Made by a program: the position numbers and the translations under genes
Notes under the pieces: generated by a model
Databases searched by the model: none
What the model was told of the DNA's origin: nothing
Seen by the model: only the letters and a program-made list of their open reading frames with translations
Shown here: piece by piece, positions 23,755 to 31,169 of the stretch
Layout of the letters: each line of letters opens with the position of its first letter
Numbering within the stretch: position 1 is the stretch's first letter
Source of the DNA: a virus
Strand: one strand, 5' to 3'
Virus record (IMG/VR): IMGVR_UViG_3300006868_000051
Span: 1 to 33,259 of that record
Length of the DNA stretch: 33,259 bases

Positions 23755-25026
23755 ATGTCATATCTCGGCAATCAACCAGCAACAGGTGAAAATAATTCTT
23801 TTAGGATATTAGATGACATCACGTCATACACTCTGACGTTTGATGGTTCATCAACATCTGTTGTATCTGTTGCTGATGATACGATTACATATAACGACAA
23901 TCGTTTCATTCAAGGTCAGCGAGTGACCTACAATGACGGTGGTGGGACAGCGATTGGTGGACTTTCCAATGGTGTTTATTATGTCATAAAAAATGATAAG
24001 AATACCATTAAACTTGCAGCATCAGCGTCTGATGCAGTTAATAACATTGCAGTACCAATCAGTGGTCTTGGTGTCGGTACCTCACATACACTGAATGTTG
24101 CATTTGATGGGGTAAACACTAGATTTACTGCATCATATAATGGTGGCACCAAGGCACAGATGACAAGAGCAGCACAACTGCAATTGTCTATCAATGGTGT
24201 GATTCAGCAACCACAGGACACAACAACTCCTGCAAATGGATTTGGTATTGATTTAGGTTCTGTCATTGTATTTTCTGTTGCACCAACATCAACTGATATA
24301 TTCTGGGGAAATCTTGTAGCAAATAACTTCCCAACATTTGATATTGCCGATAATGATGTTGACAGTTTTACTGGTGACGGAACTACAACAGACTTCACAC
24401 TATCCAAAATTCCTGTCAACAGTCAAAATATTCTTGTAACTATTGATGGTGTTGTTCAATATCCATCAGATAATCAAAATATAAGAGCGTATGATCTAAG
24501 TTCTAACGTATTAGGATTTACTGCTGCTCCTCCAAATAATTCTAATATTCAAGTCAGACATATTGGATTTGCGGGTGCAACTACTAGTGAGGTCACTGGA
24601 TTCTACGGAAGAACTGGTAATGTTGTCATCACAGATACTGATCCAGTTGTTGCTATTCAGTCCGGTGGTGTTGCTATTGGAACTGTAAGAACTTTAAACT
24701 TTGTTGGTTTAGGTAACAGCATATTACTTAATGGTAATACAGTTGATATTCAAATTTCTGCTGTTGGTGCAGGAGGAACTTGGGGTTCCAACTCTGTTGG
24801 AGTTCACACAACGAAGTCTGCTGGTATTAATACGACTGATATTGGTGATGCAATCACTGGTATTGGAAATTCTTTCCAAGGAGTATATGTTTCTAACGGA
24901 ATGATGTTAATGGATAATACTCTAAATGGAAATCATTATATTGGAACAGCATTCAATGGTCTGATGGCAGGACCTGTTAATATCGCTGGTGTTCTGACTG
25001 TTGATGGACATTATGTAGTTGTTTAA
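23755..25026 (+). CDS. YLG-type fibre adaptor-like structural protein, block B (423 aa)
   Basis: It starts MSYLGNQPATGENNSFRILDD, comparable with the 257-aa block A protein, but has an enlarged middle. Two copies of a beta-sandwich motif with FDGVNTRFTASYNGG...INGVIQQPQ and FTGDGTTTDFTL...IDGVVQYPS lie at about 120-270. A VAIQSGGVAIG...LNFVGLGNS stretch matches block A. The C-terminal ~75 residues (VGVHTTKSAGINTTDI onward, ending AGPVNIAGVLTVDGHYVVV) match the end of the 118-aa protein at 30265. It heads the duplicated gene block ahead of the 142-aa and 1185-aa genes. Confidence 0.84.
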   Translation: MSYLGNQPATGENNSFRILDDITSYTLTFDGSSTSVVSVADDTITYNDNRFIQGQRVTYNDGGGTAIGGLSNGVYYVIKNDKNTIKLAASASDAVNNIAVPISGLGVGTSHTLNVAFDGVNTRFTASYNGGTKAQMTRAAQLQLSINGVIQQPQDTTTPANGFGIDLGSVIVFSVAPTSTDIFWGNLVANNFPTFDIADNDVDSFTGDGTTTDFTLSKIPVNSQNILVTIDGVVQYPSDNQNIRAYDLSSNVLGFTAAPPNNSNIQVRHIGFAGATTSEVTGFYGRTGNVVITDTDPVVAIQSGGVAIGTVRTLNFVGLGNSILLNGNTVDIQISAVGAGGTWGSNSVGVHTTKSAGINTTDIGDAITGIGNSFQGVYVSNGMMLMDNTLNGNHYIGTAFNGLMAGPVNIAGVLTVDGHYVVV

Positions 25027-25032
25027 TAAATA
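25025..25032 (+). promoter_or_regulatory. T4-like late promoter motif (AATAAATA) in a stop codon
   Basis: It overlaps the TAA stop at 25024-25026 and ends 22 nt before the ATG at 25055. A GGAGGA ribosome site (25040-25045) lies between, 9 nt from the ATG. Confidence 0.75.
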
Positions 25033-25054
25033 CTTGAACGGAGGAAACTCATAA

Positions 25055-25483
25055 ATGACAGTCATTAATCCCAATAGTATTGCAGGAATTGCCAGTGTAT
25101 CCTCGCAGGGTTCCACTCTTGCAATCTATGCAAATAACGTACAGTTTTCTGGTAGCATTGGTGTTGCTGGTACGGTCACTTATGATGATGTAACCAATGT
25201 AGATTCTATTGGGGTTATTACTGCCAGAACAGGAATCAATTTAACTGGTGCTGGTAGTTCATTAGGAATTAGAACAGACTCCCCTAAGGTCTGTCTAGAT
25301 GCCTCACAGGCAACTGATGCTTTTGCACTACCAAAAGGCACTACGGTACAAAGACCAGCATCACCAGATAGTGGTTATATGAGGTGGAATGATACTTCTG
25401 GTTCTCTTGAAGTATATAATGGAAGTAACTGGATTGAAATAGTTTCAGAATACTTTCCAGAAGGTTCAGGTATTTTTGGTTAA
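25055..25483 (+). CDS. Short tail-fibre protein, block B (142 aa)
   Basis: It is a shortened counterpart of the 181-aa block A protein. The motifs YDDVTNVDSIGVITARTGI and VCLDASQATDAFALPKGTT are nearly the same, followed by YMRWNDTSGSLEVYNGSNW and the closing SEYFPEGSGIFG. The N-terminus (MTVINPNSIAGIASVSSQGS) is different from block A, so the N-terminal part was replaced. The next gene, the 1185-aa adhesin, begins 11 nt later. Fibre function is inferred from the shared domain. Confidence 0.85.
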   Translation: MTVINPNSIAGIASVSSQGSTLAIYANNVQFSGSIGVAGTVTYDDVTNVDSIGVITARTGINLTGAGSSLGIRTDSPKVCLDASQATDAFALPKGTTVQRPASPDSGYMRWNDTSGSLEVYNGSNWIEIVSEYFPEGSGIFG

Positions 25484-25494
25484 GGTAATAAAAA

Positions 25495-28400
25495 ATGGCA
25501 AACGAATATTTAAAGAGAACTCCTACAAGTAGTGGCAATAGAAAGGTTTTTACTTGGGCAGGTTGGGTAAAAAGAAATCAAATTTCCAGTGACAGTTTTA
25601 TTTTTTCTGCAGGAAGTTTAGCAAGTAATTGGGGAGGTATACACTTAAATTCAACTCGTGGTGTTGGTTTATTAGATATTGTTTCATCAACTCAACTTCA
25701 AGTGCAAACTTCGGAAGCAAGGAGAGATGCATCTTCTTGGTTGAATATTGTAGTTTCTGTAGATACTACTAAAGAAACTAGTGAAAATAGAGTAAAAATG
25801 TATGTTAATGGCATAAACCTTACTAGTTTTCAATCATACACTGTTACTCAAAATTATAATACTTGGGTTAATAGTTTAACAATGCATGGAGTTGGAAGAC
25901 TATTTGATGGAGCAACTACTTTTGCTACTGAAAGCGAAATGTTTGATGTCTTTTTCGTAGACGGTCAAGCACTCACACCAGATGTGTTTGGATATCATAA
26001 AGATGGTGCTGGATACATCTCTGCTGGTTCTGCAGAAGCAACTAGTTTTAAAAGAGGACAGTGGGTTCCAAAGAAACCATCATCAATTAAAGCAGCAATT
26101 AATGCCGAAGGTGGATTTGGTGTCAATGGTTTCTATCTTCCCATCAATGATGCATCAAATATGGGAGCAGATTTCCATTGCGAACCTAACAGCATCATTA
26201 CATTAAAAGGTGAAAATAATCCACAACCACGCAACGGTGCTCCTGAAACTACCGATGCTTATGTAAGTCAGTTGAGAACAGACCCTTATGCTGCTAACCT
26301 AGTTCTTGCGGTTCCTGGTATTGCACTAGAAAACACTAATACAGAACTCGTTACGAACGGAACATTTGATACTGATATTAGCAGTTGGAATAGCGTTCAG
26401 TATGGCACTGGCACAATAACCTGGAGAGACGGTACACTTGTACTTGGTGGTCAGGATGGAACTTCAGCAAACTATGCAGATTTACATCAACAAGTTACTG
26501 GACTGACTATTGGAACTAGATATTATTTCTCATTTGAAACTAGTCGTTTAGGTTATCTTTGCAGACTAGGAACTACTGGAAAATATTCTCAAGATGTTTT
26601 TGGTATAGAACCAGGAACTGAATATAAATTTGATTTTGAATTTGAGGCAACGGCAACAACTCTTGATATTACTTTCCATTCAAGAAATAATTCTGGAGAA
26701 GTATATTTTGATAATATCTCTCTTAAAGAAGCAATTCCAGTAAGAGACTACTCTGCCGACATCAAAGGTAGTGGAAGTAATAAAACACCCACATTATCTG
26801 GTAGTTCTGGTGTAGGTTATGAACTTGGTGGATACTATGGAAGTGCATATACTAGCAGTTCTAACAATGATTATCTAGAATTTCCAGGAACTTCTGGTGA
26901 TTTTAATGTTGGGACTGGAGATTTTACTATAGAGATGTGGTTAAATCCAGATTCAACTCAAACAACAAATGCCAGAATTTTTGGGCAGGATGCAAATAGT
27001 GCTGGAAATTGGGATGTTTATATCAACGGCACATCAGCATCAAATCAAATTTATATGATGGGTGGTGGCGTGAGTCTTACTGGAGGTAGTGGTAGTTCAT
27101 ATGGAAATTTAGTTGGTGAACAATGGAATCATTTTTGTTTAGAAAGATATAATGGACAACTGACAACTTATATGAATGGGGTTGCAGTTTATACTCAAAC
27201 ATACACTTCTTCTATTGGTGATAGTAATCCGTTTAGGATTGCACAAATTGGTTCTAATGCTTATGGTGGTGTTGGATATGGTTTTAATGGTGATATACAA
27301 GACTTCCGTTTCTACAAAGGTGTAGCAAAATACAAAGGTGGTTTTGATGTTCCTAAACCTTATACACCAGTGGGTTTTGAGAGTTGGAGAGCAGTGCCTG
27401 ATTGTACTGCGAATAACTTTGCGACTTTAAATCCTTTAATACCATCTCCAGATACTTTAACAAACGGAAATCTTACCGTTGCTGGCGGAGCAGGTAAGTT
27501 TTCGCAAGGAACTATAGGAATATCTTCATCAGTGGGAGGTAAATGGTATTTTGAATTCAATCCAAGCAACGTAGGTGGTTCAAGAGCAGGTGCTGTTGGT
27601 TGGGCAGCAACTTCGTATGATATTACAGTCAGTGGGTATTTTAGTTACAGGAATAGTGGAACTTATTATCCACCAAATACTGCATATGGAGACAGTTGGA
27701 CCATCGGTGATACTGTTGGTATCGCATTAGATGTGGATAATGGAAGAATATTTGCAAGTAAAAATGGAGTATGGCAAAATTCTGGTGACCCTGTTGCTGG
27801 GACAAATCCAATGGCATCTAATATTTTTAGTGGTCTTACTAATAGTGTTTTAGTTCCTCTTGTTGAGGGGTATGGAAGTGGTGGTCCAGCAGGCAGTTTT
27901 AACTTCGGTCAAAATCCAACATTCTCTGGAAACACCACAGCAGGAACCTACACAGACTCCAACGGCAAAGGACTCTTTAAGTATCAACCTCCAAGTGGTT
28001 TTCTAGCATTGTGTGAGGACAACTTACCAACTCCTGCGATTAAGAATCCTGGTGAGTATTTTAAGGGTGTGCTTTATACTGGAAGTCAGACTCCAAGAAG
28101 CATTCAAGGTCTCGGATTTAAACCAGATTTAGTTTGGATAAAAGTTAGAAGTGAAGGTGGAAGCCATGTATTATTTGATAGTGTAAGAGGACCTGCTTTA
28201 CAGATAAAAACAAACAGTCCTGATGCTGAATATACTGATACAGTTAATCTTACTAGTTTTGATGATGATGGGTTCTCACTGGGTTCTGGATACACTAGTG
28301 TTGGAACTAATGGAAGTGGAAGAACTTATGTAGCTTGGTGTTGGAGAGCAGGAGCAGGCACCACATCAACAAACACAGATGGTTCAATTCAATCTGTGGT

Positions 28401-29052
28401 GAGTGCGAATCAGACTGCTGGGTTTAGTATTGTGTCTTATACTGGTGATGGAAACGCAGGTGCCACTTTCGGTCACGGACTCGGAAAAACTCCAGGATTT
28501 ATTATTGTAAAGAGAAGAGACAGTGCTTCACAATGGAATGTTTGGACATCATCACTAACAAATAATCAAGCATTGTATCTGAATCTCACAAATAGTATTC
28601 AGAGCAGTACTACATTTTGGAATGATACAGACCCAAACTCTTCTGTTATTACATTAGGAACTGATAGAAATGTCCTTAATGGAACTTATATCGCATACTG
28701 TTGGGCAGAAATAGAAGGCTTCAGTAAGTTCGGAAGTTATGTGGGTAATGCAAGTACTGATGGTCCTTTTGTGTATTGTGGATTTAAACCGGCACTAGTA
28801 ATGATTAAATCATCAACTGTTGCTACTAATTGGTATATTTTTGATAATTCAAGAAAACCCACAAATCCAATTACTGGTGTTTTATTCTCTAATACATCAG
28901 ATGTAGAAACTTTTAATGCTCATGATATTGATTTTCTTTCTAATGGATTTAAAGTAAGGCAAGCATCGGGGTATGGTGGAAATAATAATGGGGCTACTTA
29001 CATCTTCGCTGCTTTCGCAGAGTCTCCATTCCAGACTGCAAATGCCAAGTAA
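25495..29052 (+). CDS. Large multi-lectin-domain adhesin, block B (1185 aa)
   Basis: A paralogue of the 1193-aa block A adhesin with the same plan: N-terminal LamG-like (1-165), conserved linker (150-280), carbohydrate-binding-like domain opening ELVTNGTFDTDISSW (283-410), LamG-like (450-610, with TGDFTIEMWLNP and EQWNHFCLE), SPRY-like (655-805, with GKWYFEFNP and DTVGIALDVDNGRI), and C-terminal repeats from ~873 (GFKPDLVWIK...VAWCWRAG) to the end. The linkers are nearly identical to block A, while the lectin-like domains differ. This pattern suggests domain exchange. Receptor binding is inferred. It ends in a TAA inside a 91-nt gap that holds the next late promoter. Confidence 0.88.
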   Translation: MANEYLKRTPTSSGNRKVFTWAGWVKRNQISSDSFIFSAGSLASNWGGIHLNSTRGVGLLDIVSSTQLQVQTSEARRDASSWLNIVVSVDTTKETSENRVKMYVNGINLTSFQSYTVTQNYNTWVNSLTMHGVGRLFDGATTFATESEMFDVFFVDGQALTPDVFGYHKDGAGYISAGSAEATSFKRGQWVPKKPSSIKAAINAEGGFGVNGFYLPINDASNMGADFHCEPNSIITLKGENNPQPRNGAPETTDAYVSQLRTDPYAANLVLAVPGIALENTNTELVTNGTFDTDISSWNSVQYGTGTITWRDGTLVLGGQDGTSANYADLHQQVTGLTIGTRYYFSFETSRLGYLCRLGTTGKYSQDVFGIEPGTEYKFDFEFEATATTLDITFHSRNNSGEVYFDNISLKEAIPVRDYSADIKGSGSNKTPTLSGSSGVGYELGGYYGSAYTSSSNNDYLEFPGTSGDFNVGTGDFTIEMWLNPDSTQTTNARIFGQDANSAGNWDVYINGTSASNQIYMMGGGVSLTGGSGSSYGNLVGEQWNHFCLERYNGQLTTYMNGVAVYTQTYTSSIGDSNPFRIAQIGSNAYGGVGYGFNGDIQDFRFYKGVAKYKGGFDVPKPYTPVGFESWRAVPDCTANNFATLNPLIPSPDTLTNGNLTVAGGAGKFSQGTIGISSSVGGKWYFEFNPSNVGGSRAGAVGWAATSYDITVSGYFSYRNSGTYYPPNTAYGDSWTIGDTVGIALDVDNGRIFASKNGVWQNSGDPVAGTNPMASNIFSGLTNSVLVPLVEGYGSGGPAGSFNFGQNPTFSGNTTAGTYTDSNGKGLFKYQPPSGFLALCEDNLPTPAIKNPGEYFKGVLYTGSQTPRSIQGLGFKPDLVWIKVRSEGGSHVLFDSVRGPALQIKTNSPDAEYTDTVNLTSFDDDGFSLGSGYTSVGTNGSGRTYVAWCWRAGAGTTSTNTDGSIQSVVSANQTAGFSIVSYTGDGNAGATFGHGLGKTPGFIIVKRRDSASQWNVWTSSLTNNQALYLNLTNSIQSSTTFWNDTDPNSSVITLGTDRNVLNGTYIAYCWAEIEGFSKFGSYVGNASTDGPFVYCGFKPALVMIKSSTVATNWYIFDNSRKPTNPITGVLFSNTSDVETFNAHDIDFLSNGFKVRQASGYGGNNNGATYIFAAFAESPFQTANAK
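25516..25571 (+). repeat. Identical tract A1 (56 nt), copy in block B
   Basis: By eye identical to 4343-4398; the encoded N-terminus of the adhesin is the same. Confidence 0.9.
25951..25991 (+). repeat. Identical tract A2 (41 nt), copy in block B
   Basis: Identical by eye to 4805-4845; a linker between two lectin-like domains. Confidence 0.88.
27916..28056 (+). repeat. Highly conserved linker tract A3, copy in block B
   Basis: Matches 6764-6904 with identical runs of 35 and 45 nt; the remaining differences are mostly synonymous. Confidence 0.85.
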
Positions 29053-29121
29053 TAAAGATTAGCCCCTCTCTTCAACCCTAACAAAGGTATTCTACTCATA
29101 ATAGAGACTCTTGTCAAGTAT

Positions 29122-29129
29122 CATAAATA
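29122..29129 (+). promoter_or_regulatory. T4-like late promoter motif (CATAAATA)
   Basis: It lies in the 91-nt gap after the 1185-aa gene, is followed by CCTAAAAAACCATAATGG (the same leader as at 2952), and ends 14 nt before the ATG. Confidence 0.8.
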
Positions 29130-29143
29130 CCTAAAAAACCATA

Positions 29144-29911
29144 ATGGCTAGTCAACTTCGTGTAGATCAAATACTACCAACTATTGGTGTGAATATTGGT
29201 ATTGGCACTGCTGGTGGAAATATAGTTGTTGGTGGTGCCAGTACCGATGTGGTAGTAAATGGTTCTGCTCACATTACGGGAAATGTTCAAGGAGGAACTG
29301 CTTCATTTACAAATATTTCTGCTGGTGTCAATAATGGATTCCACGTTGATGGTGGAGCACCTGCATCATCATTAATGGTTAATAATCTTGGCAATACTGT
29401 TGTTGGATCTGGTCATTCTCTTTATCTTACCAACGGAAACCTAGTATTCTCAACATCAGGAACTGGTATTGACTTCTCTGCGACTGCTGACGCCACTGGA
29501 AAAACTTCTGAACTCCTGGATGATTACGAGGAAGGGACTTGGACCCCTACTTCAGAAACTGGAACTATTGACTATACTAGTGCTAAGTATACTAAAATTG
29601 GAAATATTGTTCATTTAAATGTTTACATTGATGGTTGGTCTAATATTACGTCCGATGCTGTGGTTCAAATTCAATCATTACCTTATGCTGGCGAAAATAC
29701 AGATGCTAATGTTGGCAGTGTGATGTACAGATATATTAATGATACTGACGGTATTGGAGGAGATTTGGCTCTCTTTATGGCGAATGGTAATAGTTTAAGA
29801 TTTTATTTTCAAAATTCTGTTGGAGACAGTAATTATGCTGCCTTGAAACATAAAGATATTAATGGGGATACTTCAAGTTTTCGTATTCAAATGACTTACA
29901 GAGCAGCATAA
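29144..29911 (+). CDS. Tail fibre protein (255 aa)
   Basis: It begins with the shared tag MASQLRVDQILPT, then a shaft with VNIGIGTAGGNIVVGG and VNNLGNTVVGSGHSLYLTNG. The C-terminal ~115 residues open with ELLDDYEEGTWTPTSETG, then YTKIGNIVHLNVYIDGW. This DDYEEGTWTP domain is very common at the ends of marine phage fibres and is predicted to be a beta-sandwich receptor-binding domain. A 96-aa small gene follows behind its own late promoter. Confidence 0.86.
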   Translation: MASQLRVDQILPTIGVNIGIGTAGGNIVVGGASTDVVVNGSAHITGNVQGGTASFTNISAGVNNGFHVDGGAPASSLMVNNLGNTVVGSGHSLYLTNGNLVFSTSGTGIDFSATADATGKTSELLDDYEEGTWTPTSETGTIDYTSAKYTKIGNIVHLNVYIDGWSNITSDAVVQIQSLPYAGENTDANVGSVMYRYINDTDGIGGDLALFMANGNSLRFYFQNSVGDSNYAALKHKDINGDTSSFRIQMTYRAA

Positions 29912-29917
29912 TAAATA
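29910..29917 (+). promoter_or_regulatory. T4-like late promoter motif (AATAAATA) in a stop codon
   Basis: It overlaps the TAA stop at 29909-29911. The leader to the ATG at 29956 is longer than usual (38 nt) and holds a GGAGGA ribosome site at 29942-29947 within the palindrome AGGATTATCCT. Confidence 0.7.
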
Positions 29918-29955
29918 CCTACGCCTAAACCTGTTTAGTTCGGAGGATTATCCTA

Positions 29956-30246
29956 ATGGCACTTACTGAAAGATGCGAAAACGACAAGATTGAAGTTGTC
30001 GGACAATACAAAGCAGTCCAAGTTCGCTGTGCGACTGTGATTGAAAGAGATGGTGTAGAAGTCACCCGTTCATTCCACCGTCACGTTCTTCATCCTGGTA
30101 CTCTTGGAGAAGGTAATGTTCTGGTAGATACTGACCTTTCTGGTGAAGATGCGGACGTGCAAGCAATCTGCACTGCTGCCTGGACAGATGCAGTCAAAGA
30201 AGCGTGGAGACAGAAGTTAGTTGCTGACGCTGAAGCAACACCATAA
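29956..30246 (+). CDS. Small conserved phage protein (96 aa), possible fibre partner
   Basis: It has the opening MALTERCENDKIEVVGQYKA and the central TVIERDGVEVTRSFHRHVLH segment typical of a conserved small protein found in diverse phages, ending with a helical part (AICTAAWTDAVKEAWRQKLV). The function is not established, and no catalytic motif is evident. It lies after a fibre gene, as the other small partners do. A clear GGAGGA ribosome site precedes the ATG, unlike at most genes here. Confidence 0.85.
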   Translation: MALTERCENDKIEVVGQYKAVQVRCATVIERDGVEVTRSFHRHVLHPGTLGEGNVLVDTDLSGEDADVQAICTAAWTDAVKEAWRQKLVADAEATP

Positions 30247-30249
30247 ATA
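30242..30249 (+). promoter_or_regulatory. T4-like late promoter motif (CATAAATA) in a stop codon
   Basis: It contains the TAA stop at 30244-30246 and is followed by CCTAAAAAAACTCC. It ends 15 nt before the ATG. Confidence 0.8.
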
Positions 30250-30264
30250 CCTAAAAAAACTCCT

Positions 30265-30621
30265 ATGAGTATTCTGAACGTCAACCAAATACAACCAGTA
30301 GGTGGTGGTCAGACTATAACTGTAACTGCTCAGCAGACTACGGTTAAAGATCTAACTGCCGACTCGGTTAATATCAAAGGGGGTAGTGCCAACTTCACTG
30401 GAAATGTTGGCGTTCATACCAATAGTACTAGCAGTAGTACTCTCACAGGAGTTGGTAATTCTTTTGTTGGAATGTATATCGGTGATGGGTTCTTAGCATT
30501 TAATCCAACATTGGATAACCCAAATGGTTATTATATTTCAGCAAGTATCAATGCGTTAAATGCTGGACCAGTCACTCTTGGTTCTACTATGACGCTTGAC
30601 GGTACTTGGGTTATCGTATAA
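30265..30621 (+). CDS. Short fibre adaptor-like protein (118 aa)
   Basis: Tag MSILNVNQIQPVGGG, a TITVTAQQTTVKDLTADSVN segment, and a C-terminal ~75 residues starting NVGVHTNSTSSSTLTGVGNS and ending NALNAGPVTLGSTMTLDGTW plus VIV. This end aligns with the last part of the 423-aa block B protein at 23755. It lies 9 nt before the C1q-like gene behind a perfect AAGGAGGT ribosome site, so the two are probably translated together. An adaptor or fibre-base role is inferred from the module's repeated placement. Confidence 0.85.
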   Translation: MSILNVNQIQPVGGGQTITVTAQQTTVKDLTADSVNIKGGSANFTGNVGVHTNSTSSSTLTGVGNSFVGMYIGDGFLAFNPTLDNPNGYYISASINALNAGPVTLGSTMTLDGTWVIV

Positions 30622-30630
30622 GGAGGTAAT

Positions 30631-31146
30631 ATGGGAACTCTTAACTTCGCAGGTGGTGCTTCTTTTTCTGGCATAGGAAACAATAATATTTTCACAAGTG
30701 GAAATTTAATAAAATCTTCACACCCAGCATTTTCTGTTTATCGTTCTGGTAATCAAGATATAGCACATAATTCCAGAACAAAAGTTCAATGGAATGTAGA
30801 AGTTTTTGATGTTGGTGGAAACTTTGATAGTACAACAAATTTTAGATTTACAGCACCAGTTGCTGGAAAATATCTTTTTATGGGGCACTTATACATTTAC
30901 AGTGTGTATCAGGCGGAAGCATTTATCTATAAAAATGGATCCGAATACAAAAGGTTTTCTGGACCATTAGGAAGTGGAGGGAATGATAATCCAAATGGTA
31001 TAGATTTTATGGATATTGTACATCTTGATGTGAGTGAATATGTAGAAATTTATGGATATCAATCTAGAAGTGGAGATACTGCAACTCAAAGCATATATGG
31101 TGGCGTCATCAAAGAAACATCATTTGTCGGTTACTTTTTAGGATAA
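30631..31146 (+). CDS. C1q-like fibre head protein (171 aa)
   Basis: After MGTLNFAGGASFSGIG, residues ~30-171 show a C1q/TNF-like jelly-roll: PAFSVYRSGNQDI, TKVQWNVEVFDVGGNFD, FRFTAPVAGKYLFMGHLYI, AFIYKNGSEYKRFSG and the closing VGYFLG. Such heads form trimers at fibre tips and bind receptors; this is inferred from the fold. The protein lacks a shaft, so it may assemble on the adaptor encoded just upstream. The stop overlaps a late promoter. Confidence 0.88.
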   Translation: MGTLNFAGGASFSGIGNNNIFTSGNLIKSSHPAFSVYRSGNQDIAHNSRTKVQWNVEVFDVGGNFDSTTNFRFTAPVAGKYLFMGHLYIYSVYQAEAFIYKNGSEYKRFSGPLGSGGNDNPNGIDFMDIVHLDVSEYVEIYGYQSRSGDTATQSIYGGVIKETSFVGYFLG

Positions 31147-31149
31147 ATA
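31142..31149 (+). promoter_or_regulatory. T4-like late promoter motif (GATAAATA) in a stop codon
   Basis: It contains the TAA stop at 31144-31146 and ends 20 nt before the ATG at 31170. Confidence 0.72.
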
Positions 31150-31169
31150 AACACATATAACATATTACT

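Noticed and set aside
4343-28056. Possible diversity-generating retroelement (variable and template repeats in the adhesins)
   Set aside because: No reverse transcriptase is present in the window, and differences between the repeat copies are not confined to adenine positions. Ordinary paralogy with domain exchange fits better.
29053-29121. Terminator or sigma70 promoter in the gap after the 1185-aa adhesin
   Set aside because: No stable hairpin with a T run. TTCAAC and CATAAT are present but 20 nt apart, outside normal spacing.
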